51,272 nucleotides of DNA from positions 1-51,272 of the forward strand of contig JAJFGL010000058.1 of NCBI GenBank assembly GCA_021776135.1, read 5' to 3'. The stretch is from Kiloniellaceae bacterium (GTDB lineage Bacteria; Pseudomonadota; Alphaproteobacteria; Kiloniellales; J153). Positions 43,942 to 51,272 of this stretch are shown piece after piece (within the stretch, counting starts at the first letter, position 1; every line of letters begins with the position of its first letter). The notes beneath the pieces were generated by a model. It made no database searches. It was not told the origin of the DNA and worked only from the letters and a program-made list of their open reading frames with translations. The position numbers and the translations under genes were made by a program.

Positions 43942-44340
43942 TTAGAATACGCGGCACAGGATTTCGCCGCCGACATTCGCCGCGCGCGCTTCCTGATCCG
44001 ACATAACGCCGCGCGGCGTGGACAGAATTGTAATGCCCAAGCCGTTGTAGTAACGCGGCAACTCCTTGATTTTGGAGTAAACCCGCCGGCCCGGCTTGGA
44101 TACCCGCGATATCTCCTGAATGACAGGCAGACCATCGGCGTATTTCAGCTCGATTCGAAGCTCCGACACGCCTTGACGTTCATCTTCGGTCTTGAAGTCG
44201 CGGATATAACCCTCCCGCTTCAGAACCTCCAGAACGTTTGAGCGCAGCTTCGACGCAGGCGCTTGGATAACCGATTTGCCGACGCGCTGTCCATTACGGA
44301 TGCGGGTCAACATATCGCCCAAAGGATCGCTCATCGCCAT
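43942..44340 (-). CDS. rpsH: 30S ribosomal protein S8
   Basis: A 132-residue S8: MSDPLGDMLTRIRNGQ, SKLRSNVLEVLKREGYI and the C-terminal GLGITILSTPRGVMSDQEA are diagnostic. A primary 16S rRNA binder that in Escherichia coli represses the spc operon; whether that holds here is unknown. Confidence 0.97.
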   Translation of the reverse strand: MAMSDPLGDMLTRIRNGQRVGKSVIQAPASKLRSNVLEVLKREGYIRDFKTEDERQGVSELRIELKYADGLPVIQEISRVSKPGRRVYSKIKELPRYYNGLGITILSTPRGVMSDQEARAANVGGEILCRVF

Positions 44341-44371
44341 CGCGCGTACTCTCTCTTCTTCCTAGCAGCTC

Positions 44372-44677
44372 TTACCAGCTCGACTTAACCATGCCGGGGA
44401 TCTGACCATTCGAGGCCAGCTCGCGCAGCGCGATTCTCGATAACCGGAGTTTGCGGTAAAACCCGCGCGGCCGGCCGCTCAATACGCACCGGTTTCTAAT
44501 TCGCACCGGAGCCGAGTTGCGCGGCAGTTGCGCAAGCTTTACGAACGCCTGAAAGCGTTCCTCCGGCGGCAGGGACCGGTCGCGCGCGACCGTCTTCAGT
44601 GCCGCGCGCCGGTTGGCGTATTTAGCCGAAAGTAGCCGCCGCCGGGCGTTTTTGTTAACGGCGCTTTTCTTCGCCAT
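44372..44677 (-). CDS. rpsN: 30S ribosomal protein S14 (zinc-free form)
   Basis: A 101-residue S14 with [38 protein letters not shown] and the C-terminal [11 protein letters not shown]. The length and absence of paired CxxC motifs mark the long, zinc-independent form. Confidence 0.97.
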   Translation of the reverse strand: MAKKSAVNKNARRRLLSAKYANRRAALKTVARDRSLPPEERFQAFVKLAQLPRNSAPVRIRNRCVLSGRPRGFYRKLRLSRIALRELASNGQIPGMVKSSW

Positions 44678-44699
44678 TCCTATTCAATCCTCTTCCAGT

Positions 44700-45242
44700 C
44701 TATCGCGTGAAAGGCATTTGGAACCCGCGAAGCAGGGACCGCGCCTCATTATCCGTCTTGGCCGTCGTGCAGATCACGATATCCATGCCGCGAATCTCGC
44801 CGACCTGATCGTAATCGATCTCCGGAAACACAATCTGTTCCTTAAGACCCATGGAGAAGTTGCCGCGGCCGTCGAAGCTCTTCGGCGATACCCCGCGAAA
44901 ATCCCGAACCCGGGGCAAGGCGATGGTGATCAAGCGGTCCAAGAACTCGTACATGCGCGCGCGCCGCAGGGTCACCTTGCACCCGACCGGCATGCCTTCG
45001 CGCAGCTTATAGGTGGCGATCGAAAGACGCGCCTTGGTGATCACCGGCCTCTGGCCCGCGATCAGCGTCATTTCCTTAGCCGCCGCCGTGACTTTCTTGG
45101 CATCCAGGGAGCCTTCGCCAACGCCCATGTTCAGGACGATCTTGTCGACCTTCGGCACCTCCATGGGGTTCTTGTACTTGAACTCCTCCATGAGGGCGGT
45201 GCGAACCACCTTGTCGTAATGTTCCTTGAAGCGCGTCGCCAT
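44700..45242 (-). CDS. rplE: 50S ribosomal protein L5
   Basis: A 180-residue L5, a 5S rRNA and P-tRNA-contacting protein: [43 protein letters not shown], and the late [28 protein letters not shown]. Length is normal. It lies between rplX and rpsN. Confidence 0.97.
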   Translation of the reverse strand: MATRFKEHYDKVVRTALMEEFKYKNPMEVPKVDKIVLNMGVGEGSLDAKKVTAAAKEMTLIAGQRPVITKARLSIATYKLREGMPVGCKVTLRRARMYEFLDRLITIALPRVRDFRGVSPKSFDGRGNFSMGLKEQIVFPEIDYDQVGEIRGMDIVICTTAKTDNEARSLLRGFQMPFTR

Positions 45243-45260
45243 CGTTCGAACTTTCTTCGC

Positions 45261-45584
45261 CTAAAGATCTATTGCTTCGCCGGAGCGCCGGGCGATACGC
45301 ACTTTGCGCCCGCCCTTCTCCAGGCGATACCCAACGCGGGTCGGCCGGTCGCTTTTCGGGTCGATCAGCGCCACATTCGAAATGTGCAGCGCCGCCTCTT
45401 TCTCGATAATTCCGCCGGCGTCGGTCTGGGTCGCGCTCTGGTGGCGTTTGATCATATTCACGCCTTGAACCAGAACCCGGTTTTCCTTACGCATAATCCG
45501 CAACACATCGCCCTTCTTGCCCTTGTCGCGTCCGGTGATAACGGTCACCCGGTCGCCCTTCTTGATTTTGAACGTCTTGGCCAT
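45261..45584 (-). CDS. rplX: 50S ribosomal protein L24
   Basis: A 107-residue L24 with the KOW motif [20 protein letters not shown] near the N-terminus and VNMIKRHQ further on. An early assembly initiator of the 50S subunit. Starts directly at the rplN stop with no gap. Confidence 0.97.
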   Translation of the reverse strand: MAKTFKIKKGDRVTVITGRDKGKKGDVLRIMRKENRVLVQGVNMIKRHQSATQTDAGGIIEKEAALHISNVALIDPKSDRPTRVGYRLEKGGRKVRIARRSGEAIDL

Positions 45585-45953
45585 CTATAGAACCTCCGGC
45601 GCCAGAGAGATAATCTTCATGAACCGGCGGGCGCGCAGTTCACGTGTGACCGGGCCGAAAATTCTGGTGCCGATCGGCTCTCCCTGTTTGCTGATCAAAA
45701 CCGCCGCGTTCTTGTCGAAGCGGATGGTGCTGCCGTCTTCGCGCCGGATTTCCTTGGCCGTGCGCACCACCACAGCGCGATGCACGTCGCCTTTCTTGAC
45801 CCGGCCGCGCGGGATCGCCTCTTTCACGCTGACCACGATGACGTCGCCGACACCCGCGGTCCTGCGCTTTGAGCCACCCAAGACTTTGATACACTGGACT
45901 CGGCGCGCGCCGGAATTGTCGGCGACCTCGAGTTGGCTCTGCATTTGAATCAT
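45585..45953 (-). CDS. rplN: 50S ribosomal protein L14
   Basis: A 122-residue L14: [36 protein letters not shown], and the C-terminal [26 protein letters not shown]. Forms part of an intersubunit bridge. Directly abuts rplX. Confidence 0.98.
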   Translation of the reverse strand: MIQMQSQLEVADNSGARRVQCIKVLGGSKRRTAGVGDVIVVSVKEAIPRGRVKKGDVHRAVVVRTAKEIRREDGSTIRFDKNAAVLISKQGEPIGTRIFGPVTRELRARRFMKIISLAPEVL

Positions 45954-45975
45954 CGGTTTATTTCCTTCCGGGGCC

Positions 45976-46221
45976 CTAAGAAGCTACCGCGCCCTCGGTT
46001 ACAACCCGCCACGATTTCGATTTCGAGATCGGACGGCATTCCTCGATCCTGACCTTGTCGCCGATCTTATGGCGATTAGCCTCATCGTGCGCCGAGTACT
46101 TCTTGGAGCGCTTGATGATTTTCTTGTAAACCGGGTGCATGACGCGCCGCTCGACCAAGACGGTAATCGTCTTGTCGGCTTTGTCGCTAACCACGACCCC
46201 TTGCAATTCCCGACGCGGCAT
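45976..46221 (-). CDS. rpsQ: 30S ribosomal protein S17
   Basis: An 81-residue S17 OB-fold protein: [39 protein letters not shown] and [19 protein letters not shown] primary 16S rRNA binder. Confidence 0.97.
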   Translation of the reverse strand: MPRRELQGVVVSDKADKTITVLVERRVMHPVYKKIIKRSKKYSAHDEANRHKIGDKVRIEECRPISKSKSWRVVTEGAVAS

Positions 46222-46235
46222 GACTCCAAACTCTC

Positions 46236-46433
46236 CTAGGCTACGGTCTGCTGCTTGGTCTGCAGCAAGGTCTTGATGCGTGCGATGCCGCGGCGAACCA
46301 GGCGCACCCGCGCCGTGTTTTCCAGTTGCCCGCTTGCCTTCTGGAACCGCAGGTTGAACTGCTCCTTACGCAGATCCAGCAGCGATTCCTTCAGCTCATC
46401 GGGCGACTTCGATTTCAGATCGGCGGCTTTCAT
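46236..46433 (-). CDS. rpmC: 50S ribosomal protein L29
   Basis: A 65-residue, two-helix L29: [34 protein letters not shown] and [11 protein letters not shown]. It lies at the exit tunnel near the SRP and trigger factor binding site. The start immediately follows the rplP stop. Confidence 0.96.
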   Translation of the reverse strand: MKAADLKSKSPDELKESLLDLRKEQFNLRFQKASGQLENTARVRLVRRGIARIKTLLQTKQQTVA

Positions 46434-46853
46434 TTAGCTCTCCTCGCCCAAGCGAACGACGATCCTGGTCTGCACCGGCAGCTTGGCCGCCGCGAGAACA
46501 AAGGCCTCGCGCGCGACATCTTGCGGCACCCCGTCCAGCTCGAACATGATACGGCCTGGCTTAACCCGCGCGGCCCACCATTCCGGCGACCCCTTGCCCT
46601 TGCCCTGGCGCACCTCGGCCGGTTTCTTCGACACCGGAATGTCTGGAAAAATACGAATCCAGAGCTTTCCGACACGCTTCATGTGCCGGGTAATGGCGCG
46701 GCGCGCGGCCTCGATCTGGCGCGACGAAACACGGCCGGGCGTCGTCGCCTTGAGTCCGTAGGCGCCAAAGCTCAACGCGGAACCGCCTTTCGCCAGGCCA
46801 TGGATACGGCCTTTATGAGCTTTGCGGTACTTCGTCCGCTTCGGCTGCAACAT
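46434..46853 (-). CDS. rplP: 50S ribosomal protein L16
   Basis: A 139-residue L16: [42 protein letters not shown] and [24 protein letters not shown]. It shapes the A-site tRNA binding region. Forty-two nucleotides separate it from rpsC. Confidence 0.98.
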   Translation of the reverse strand: MLQPKRTKYRKAHKGRIHGLAKGGSALSFGAYGLKATTPGRVSSRQIEAARRAITRHMKRVGKLWIRIFPDIPVSKKPAEVRQGKGKGSPEWWAARVKPGRIMFELDGVPQDVAREAFVLAAAKLPVQTRIVVRLGEES

Positions 46854-46895
46854 CGTTCTACTCCTTCACGCGCCCCTGGCTGCCGGCCTTTCGGC

Positions 46896-47576
46896 TCAGC
46901 GCCCTGGATGCGCCTCCTGCATGCGTTTTTCCTGGGCCATGGGATCGTGCGCCATGATCTCGCCCTTGAAGACCCAGACCTTGATCCCACAGTTGCCGTA
47001 TGTAGTCATAGCCGTCGCCTCGCCGTAATCGATATCGGCGCGCAGCGTGTGGAGCGGCACCCGGCCCTCGCGGTACCACTCGGTGCGGGCGATCTCGGCG
47101 CCGCCCAGGCGGCCACCGCAATTGATTCGGATGCCTTGCGCGCCAAGACGCATGGCTGACTGCACCGCCCGCTTCATGGCCCGGCGAAAGGCGACCCGGC
47201 GCTCAAGCTGACTGGCGATATTCTCGGCCACCAGCTTGGCGTCGATCTCGGGCTTGCGTATTTCGACAATATTGAGGTGAACCTCGCTGCCGGTCATCTT
47301 CTGTAACTCGCCGCGCAGCTTATCGATATCGGCGCCCTTTTTACCGATGACCACGCCCGGACGCGCCGTGTGGATGGTGATCCGCGCCTTCTTGCTCGGC
47401 CGCTCGATCACGATACGCGAGACGCCCGATTGCTGCAGCCGGCCATAAAGGAACTTACGGATTCCCAAATCCTCGTGCAGCAGATCGGCGTAATTCTTGC
47501 CTTCCGCATACCAGCGCGAATCCCAGGTCCGGTTGATCCCGAGCCGCAGCCCGATTGGATTGACTTTTTGACCCAT
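46896..47576 (-). CDS. rpsC: 30S ribosomal protein S3
   Basis: A 226-residue S3: [20 protein letters not shown] opening, a KH RNA-binding domain ([24 protein letters not shown]) and the C-terminal domain with [31 protein letters not shown]. Part of the mRNA entry channel. The ATG at 47576 shares a base with the rplV stop (TAATG), so the longer frame is rejected. Confidence 0.98.
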   Translation of the reverse strand: MGQKVNPIGLRLGINRTWDSRWYAEGKNYADLLHEDLGIRKFLYGRLQQSGVSRIVIERPSKKARITIHTARPGVVIGKKGADIDKLRGELQKMTGSEVHLNIVEIRKPEIDAKLVAENIASQLERRVAFRRAMKRAVQSAMRLGAQGIRINCGGRLGGAEIARTEWYREGRVPLHTLRADIDYGEATAMTTYGNCGIKVWVFKGEIMAHDPMAQEKRMQEAHPGR

Positions 47577-47956
47577 TACGCCGTTTCCTCGCGTTCGCGG
47601 ACGATGACGGTGATCGAACTCCAAGGCTTTTGGATCCGGCCCACCCGGCCGCGCGCCCGCGCGCGCCACCGCTTCATGACAAACCCCTGACCAACCGAGG
47701 CCTCGGCGACATACAACCGGTCCACGTCGAGTTGGTGATTATTTTCTGCATTAGCAACAGCGGACTGTACGACTTTCCTAACGTCCTGCGCGATGCGGCG
47801 TTTGGAGAATGTCAGGGCCGCCAAGGCAGCTTCGGCGCTTTTGCCCCGGATGGTTTGCGCCACTAGATTTAGCTTACGCGCCGAGCCGCGCAGGTTGCGC
47901 GCGACCGCCATGGCTTCAGTCTCGTTAAGGCGCCGGGGATGCGTTGGTTTACCCAT
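47576..47956 (-). CDS. rplV: 50S ribosomal protein L22
   Basis: A 126-residue L22: [42 protein letters not shown], then [28 protein letters not shown] long beta hairpin lines the exit tunnel, where macrolide-resistance changes occur. Coupled to rpsC. Confidence 0.97.
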   Translation of the reverse strand: MGKPTHPRRLNETEAMAVARNLRGSARKLNLVAQTIRGKSAEAALAALTFSKRRIAQDVRKVVQSAVANAENNHQLDVDRLYVAEASVGQGFVMKRWRARARGRVGRIQKPWSSITVIVREREETA

Positions 47957-47959
47957 GGA

Positions 47960-48238
47960 TCAAACCCTCTTCGCCTTCTTGTCGGCGGTGTGGCCGTGGA
48001 AGGTGCGGGTGGGCGAGAACTCGCCGAACTTGTGCCCGACCATGTTTTCCGTCACCAGCACCGGTAGAAACTTCCGGCCATTGTAAACTCCGAAGGTCAG
48101 GCCGACAAAGTGCGGCATGATGGTCGAGCGGCGCGACCAGGTCTTGATGATTTCGTTTCGACCCGACGCGCGCACTGTGTCCGCCTTCTTGAGCAAGAAG
48201 CCGTCGACAAACGGGCCTTTCCATACCGAGCGAGCCAC
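47960..48238 (-). CDS. rpsS: 30S ribosomal protein S19
   Basis: A 92-residue S19: [50 protein letters not shown] and [17 protein letters not shown]. It sits on the head of the 30S subunit with S13. Confidence 0.98.
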   Translation of the reverse strand: MARSVWKGPFVDGFLLKKADTVRASGRNEIIKTWSRRSTIMPHFVGLTFGVYNGRKFLPVLVTENMVGHKFGEFSPTRTFHGHTADKKAKRV

Positions 48239-48250
48239 GACCGCCCTCCT

Positions 48251-49081
48251 TTACGACTTCTTGTGCCGCCGGCGCACGATGAGCCGGCTGGTCTGTTTAT
48301 TACGGCGCGTCTTAGCGCCCTTGGTCGGCTTACCCCATGGCGTCACCGGATGGCGCCCGCCCGAGGTCCGCCCCTCACCGCCGCCATGGGGGTGATCGAC
48401 GGGGTTCATGGCCACGCCGCGAACCGCCGGGCGTTTGCCGAGCCAGCGCTTCCGGCCGGCCTTGCCAAGATTGATATTGGACTGATCCGGGTTCGACACG
48501 GCGCCGATGGTCGCCATGCACTCGGCGCGGACCATACGGGCCTCGCCCGAGCCCAGGCGGAGCAAGGCATAACCGGCATCGCGGCCGACCAATTGCACGT
48601 AGGTGCCGGCCGAGCGGGCGATCTGACCGCCCTTGCCCGCTTTGAGCTCCACATTGTGGACGATGGTTCCAACCGGGATCGACAACAAAGGCATGGCATT
48701 ACCGGGCTTGATGTCGGCGCGCTGGCCGGAGATGACCTGATCTCCCGGGCCCAGGCGCTGGGGCGCCAGGATATAGCTTTGCTCCCCGTCCTCATATTCG
48801 ATCAAGGCGATGAAGGCGGTGCGGTTCGGGTCGTATTCCAGGCGCACGACCTTGGCCGCGACGTCGAACTTACGGCGTTTGAAGTCGACCATGCGGTACA
48901 GCCGCTTATGGCCGCCGCCCCGGCGCCGCGCCGTGATGCGCCCGTGATTGTTGCGCCCGCCCTTCTTGGACAGGCCCTCGGTCAAGGCCTTGACCGGGTC
49001 GCCCTTGTGCAGGGCGCTACGGTCGACCAATACCAGTTCGCGCTGGCTCGGTGTGGTCGGATTGAATTTTTTCAACGCCAT
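48251..49081 (-). CDS. rplB: 50S ribosomal protein L2
   Basis: A 276-residue L2, one of the largest and most conserved 50S proteins, needed for subunit joining and peptidyl transferase. Typical segments are [63 protein letters not shown] and the late [27 protein letters not shown] with the conserved His. Confidence 0.98.
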   Translation of the reverse strand: MALKKFNPTTPSQRELVLVDRSALHKGDPVKALTEGLSKKGGRNNHGRITARRRGGGHKRLYRMVDFKRRKFDVAAKVVRLEYDPNRTAFIALIEYEDGEQSYILAPQRLGPGDQVISGQRADIKPGNAMPLLSIPVGTIVHNVELKAGKGGQIARSAGTYVQLVGRDAGYALLRLGSGEARMVRAECMATIGAVSNPDQSNINLGKAGRKRWLGKRPAVRGVAMNPVDHPHGGGEGRTSGGRHPVTPWGKPTKGAKTRRNKQTSRLIVRRRHKKS

Positions 49082-49085
49082 GGAT

Positions 49086-49418
49086 TTAGATTCCCGTGGT
49101 CACGTCGATGCTGTGACCTTCCATCAGGGTCACGTAGGCCTTCTTCACGTCGCCGCGCCGTCCCAGGTTTCCCTTGAAGCGCTTGGTCTTGCCGTTCTGT
49201 CGCAGGGTATTCACGGCCTTGACCTTAACCTTGAAGAGGTTTTCGATCGCCGCCTTGATTTCCGGCTTGGTAGCGTCAATGGCGACCTCGAAGGCGATCT
49301 GTCCATGCTCGGACCCCAGGGTCGATTTCTCGGTCACCAGGGGCCGGCGCACGACTTCGAAGGCTCGTTCGCTCGACAAGGTAACTTGGTTTTTTCTGAA
49401 CGCGCGGGCCTTGCTCAT
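49086..49418 (-). CDS. rplW: 50S ribosomal protein L23
   Basis: A 110-residue L23: [51 protein letters not shown]. It is the main docking site for SRP and trigger factor at the tunnel exit. The start at 49418 overlaps the rplD stop by 4 nt; a longer in-frame extension inside rplD is not credible. Confidence 0.97.
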   Translation of the reverse strand: MSKARAFRKNQVTLSSERAFEVVRRPLVTEKSTLGSEHGQIAFEVAIDATKPEIKAAIENLFKVKVKAVNTLRQNGKTKRFKGNLGRRGDVKKAYVTLMEGHSIDVTTGI

Positions 49419-50035
49419 TTCAACCGCGCCTCCAGCGCCGTCACCGCATCCTTGGTCAGCACCAAGGTATCCCGGCGCAGGATGTCGTAAACATTGGCGC
49501 CTATCTGCGGCAGCACATCGACGCCGGGTAAATTGCGGGCCGCGCGGGCGAAAGCCAGATCGACCTCGGGCCCGTCGATCACCAGCACCGAGGCCCAACC
49601 CAGGGCCCCGAACTTCTTCGACAGCTCGGCGGTTTTGCCGGCCTTGGTCTTGGCCGAATCGAGCACCACCAGCTTGCCGTCCGCGGCTTTGGCCGAGAGC
49701 GCCGTCTTAAGCGCCAGTTTGCGTACTTTCTTGGGCAAGCCGTGGGCGTGATCGCGCACCACCGGACCGAAGGCCCGGCCGCCGCCCCGGAAGATATTCA
49801 CCGAGCGGGGACCGTGACGAGCCGTGCCGCCGCCCTTTTGGCGCCCGAATCGGGCCGTGGTCATCTTGATCTCGCTGCGCCCCTTGACCTTATGGGTTCC
49901 GGCGCGCCGCTTGGCGAGTTGCCAAGAGACCATGCGGGTCAAGATATCGGCACGGGCCGGCAGTCCGAAAATCGACTCGTCCAGGTCGATCTCTCCGGCC
50001 GCCTTATTATCCAGGGTTGTCACCGCGCACTTCAT
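49415..50035 (-). CDS. rplD: 50S ribosomal protein L4
   Basis: A 206-residue L4: [46 protein letters not shown], and [21 protein letters not shown]. Its extended loop reaches the exit tunnel. In Escherichia coli L4 represses the S10 operon; not shown here. Confidence 0.97.
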   Translation of the reverse strand: MKCAVTTLDNKAAGEIDLDESIFGLPARADILTRMVSWQLAKRRAGTHKVKGRSEIKMTTARFGRQKGGGTARHGPRSVNIFRGGGRAFGPVVRDHAHGLPKKVRKLALKTALSAKAADGKLVVLDSAKTKAGKTAELSKKFGALGWASVLVIDGPEVDLAFARAARNLPGVDVLPQIGANVYDILRRDTLVLTKDAVTALEARLK

Positions 50036-50040
50036 AAGAC

Positions 50041-50784
50041 TCAGTCCTCTTTCGGCGCGGCGTCATCGCCGGCATCGCTTTCAGGGGCAGCGGCGGGCGC
50101 ATCCGACACGGTTTCGCGCAGACCGGCGGGAAACGGCGCCTCTTTCGGCAGAGCCCGCTTGACCGCGTCGCGAACCCGGACCCAGCCGCCTTCGGCGCCC
50201 GGCACCGCGCCGCGCACCATGATCAGGCCCTGATCGGCATCGGTCGCGGCGACCCGCAGATTAAGCACGGTCACCCGGCGGTCGCCCATGTGACCGGCCA
50301 TCTTCTTGCCCTTGAAGACCCTGCCCGGATCCTGGCTGTTACCGGTCGATCCATGGGAGCGATGGGAGATCGACACGCCGTGGGAGGCGCGCAGACCGGC
50401 GAAATTGTGGCGCTTCATGACCCCGGCGAAGCCTTTGCCGATCGAGGTGCCGGTGACGTCGATATACTGTCCGGGCACGAAATGCTCGACCGAGAGTTCC
50501 TGGCCGGCCTCCAGCAAGGCATCGCCCGAGACCCGGAACTCGCCGACTTGGCGTTTGGGCTCGACCTTCGACTTGGCGAAATGGCCGCGCTGGGCCTTGC
50601 CGACGTTCTTGGCCTTGACCGTCCCGATGCCGAGTTGAACCGCGTCGTAACCATCGATGTCTTGTTTGCGCACGGCGACAACCTGACAGTTATCCACCTT
50701 CAGCACGGTCACGGGGATATGCTCACCGGCATCGGTGAAGATCCGCGTCATGCCCAGCTTTTGCGCTATCATTCCGGTACGCAT
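50041..50784 (-). CDS. rplC: 50S ribosomal protein L3
   Basis: A 247-residue L3: [88 protein letters not shown] (a Gln methylation site lies in this region in other species). The last 35 residues form an acidic Ala/Asp/Glu tail beyond the core, making it longer than typical. The ATG at 50784 is the family start. Confidence 0.97.
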   Translation of the reverse strand: MRTGMIAQKLGMTRIFTDAGEHIPVTVLKVDNCQVVAVRKQDIDGYDAVQLGIGTVKAKNVGKAQRGHFAKSKVEPKRQVGEFRVSGDALLEAGQELSVEHFVPGQYIDVTGTSIGKGFAGVMKRHNFAGLRASHGVSISHRSHGSTGNSQDPGRVFKGKKMAGHMGDRRVTVLNLRVAATDADQGLIMVRGAVPGAEGGWVRVRDAVKRALPKEAPFPAGLRETVSDAPAAAPESDAGDDAAPKED

Positions 50785-50788
50785 CGTC

Positions 50789-51103
50789 CTAGCCCTTAAG
50801 CTTGATCTCAACGTCGACACCGGCCGCCAGGTCGAGCTTCATCAAAGCATCGACTGTCTGGGGCGTCGGATCGACAATGTCCAACAAACGCTTGTGCGTC
50901 CTGATCTCGAACTGCTCGCGGCTTTTCTTGTCGATATGCGGGCCGCGCAGAACCGTAAACTTCTCGATCCGGGTCGGCAGCGGGATCGGGCCGCGAATCT
51001 GCGCGCCGGTCCGCTTGGCCGTGCCCACGATCTCAGCCGTCGATTGATCGAGGATTCGATGATCGAACGCCTTGAGGCGGATGCGTATATTTTGGCTATC
51101 CAT
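50789..51103 (-). CDS. rpsJ: 30S ribosomal protein S10
   Basis: A 104-residue S10/Nus[41 protein letters not shown] and [19 protein letters not shown]. It serves in the 30S head and, as NusE, in transcription antitermination. First gene of the S10 cluster, 52 nt after tuf. Confidence 0.98.
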   Translation of the reverse strand: MDSQNIRIRLKAFDHRILDQSTAEIVGTAKRTGAQIRGPIPLPTRIEKFTVLRGPHIDKKSREQFEIRTHKRLLDIVDPTPQTVDALMKLDLAAGVDVEIKLKG

Positions 51104-51155
51104 CGTCGAACCTGGTCACGTCCGGCCATTCACGGCGCGGCGCCCTTTCCTTGAT

Positions 51156-51272
51156 CTACTGAACAATACTAGCGACGACGCCGGCGCCGACCGTGCGCCC
51201 GCCCTCGCGGATCGCGAAGCGCAGGCCCTCGTCCATGGCGATGGGCGCGATAAGCTCCACCTCCATCGACAC
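51156..51272 (-). CDS. tuf: Elongation factor Tu, C-terminal fragment (runs off the window)
   Basis: The last 38 codons of EF-Tu: [20 protein letters not shown] followed by [16 protein letters not shown] and a TAG stop. EF-Tu brings aminoacyl-tRNA to the ribosome. Placement of tuf just before rpsJ is the usual str-S10 junction. The rest lies beyond the window edge. Confidence 0.95.
   Translation of the reverse strand: MSMEVELIAPIAMDEGLRFAIREGGRTVGAGVVASIVQ

Noticed and set aside
48110-49177. Long plus-strand open frame (355 codons) opposite rplB and rpsS
   Set aside because: Antisense shadow of highly conserved ribosomal genes; no recognisable fold or ribosome binding site.

Overview
The window is about 51 kb of GC-rich DNA from an alphaproteobacterium. 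A Rhodospirillales-like lineage fits best, but I cannot place it below class with confidence. The evidence is an alphaproteobacterial Tad/Cpa pilus cluster with CpaD and a TadZ/CpaE ATPase, a MipZ-type ATPase and a CtrA-like receiver domain. The ribosomal cluster also fits, with adk after secY and rpsM-rpsK-rpoA-rplQ without rpmJ or rpsD. It is followed by htrA, rarA, rluC and an ATP12-type F1-ATPase chaperone.

Positions 1-16.3 kb hold a Tad (tight adherence) pilus island, nearly all on the plus strand. An AT-rich 505-nt intergenic region carries an exact TTAA-N7-TTAAC match to the CtrA box. It precedes an unusual front module: a ParA ATPase, a ribbon-helix-helix partner, a PAS_5-like protein, a TadD-like TPR lipoprotein ending in a SPOR domain, a coiled-coil protein, a fusion of a CtrA-like receiver to a MipZ ATPase, and a PAP2-type membrane enzyme. 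The standard genes follow: flp, cpaA, cpaB, cpaC, cpaD, cpaE, cpaF, tadB, tadC. No tadE/F/G pseudopilin genes are present. I read the front module as linking pilus assembly to cell-cycle and polarity cues. The receiver-MipZ fusion is the most novel object in the window.

Positions 16.3-24 kb are metabolic: a CaiB-type CoA transferase with an enoyl-CoA hydratase, an aldo/keto reductase, the carboxyltransferase subunit of propionyl-CoA carboxylase, and an AruH/AruI-like pair for arginine transamination and 2-ketoarginine decarboxylation.

Positions 24-28.9 kb hold an ArsR regulator with a perfect 9-bp-arm palindrome over its start codon, then an SRPBCC protein, a GFA-family protein and a DUF899 protein. 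This segment underwent a tandem duplication whose junction lies at an 8-bp microhomology. It left two GFA paralogues, a truncated SRPBCC fragment and a truncated ATP12 fragment. The second copy carries a secreted, membrane-anchored protein built of 14-residue coiled-coil repeats where the first copy carries DUF899.

Positions 28.2-36.7 kb, minus strand, run htrA, rarA, an isochorismatase-fold protein lacking its catalytic residues, then a coupled rluC - PLP aldolase - AsmA - ATP12 run.

Positions 36.8-51.27 kb, minus strand, are the end of tuf followed by the fused S10-spc-alpha ribosomal protein cluster with secY, adk and rpoA. A TTGACT-N16-TATAAT promoter with a GC-rich discriminator lies between adk and rpsM. 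No tRNA, rRNA, CRISPR array, transposase or integrase gene was seen.
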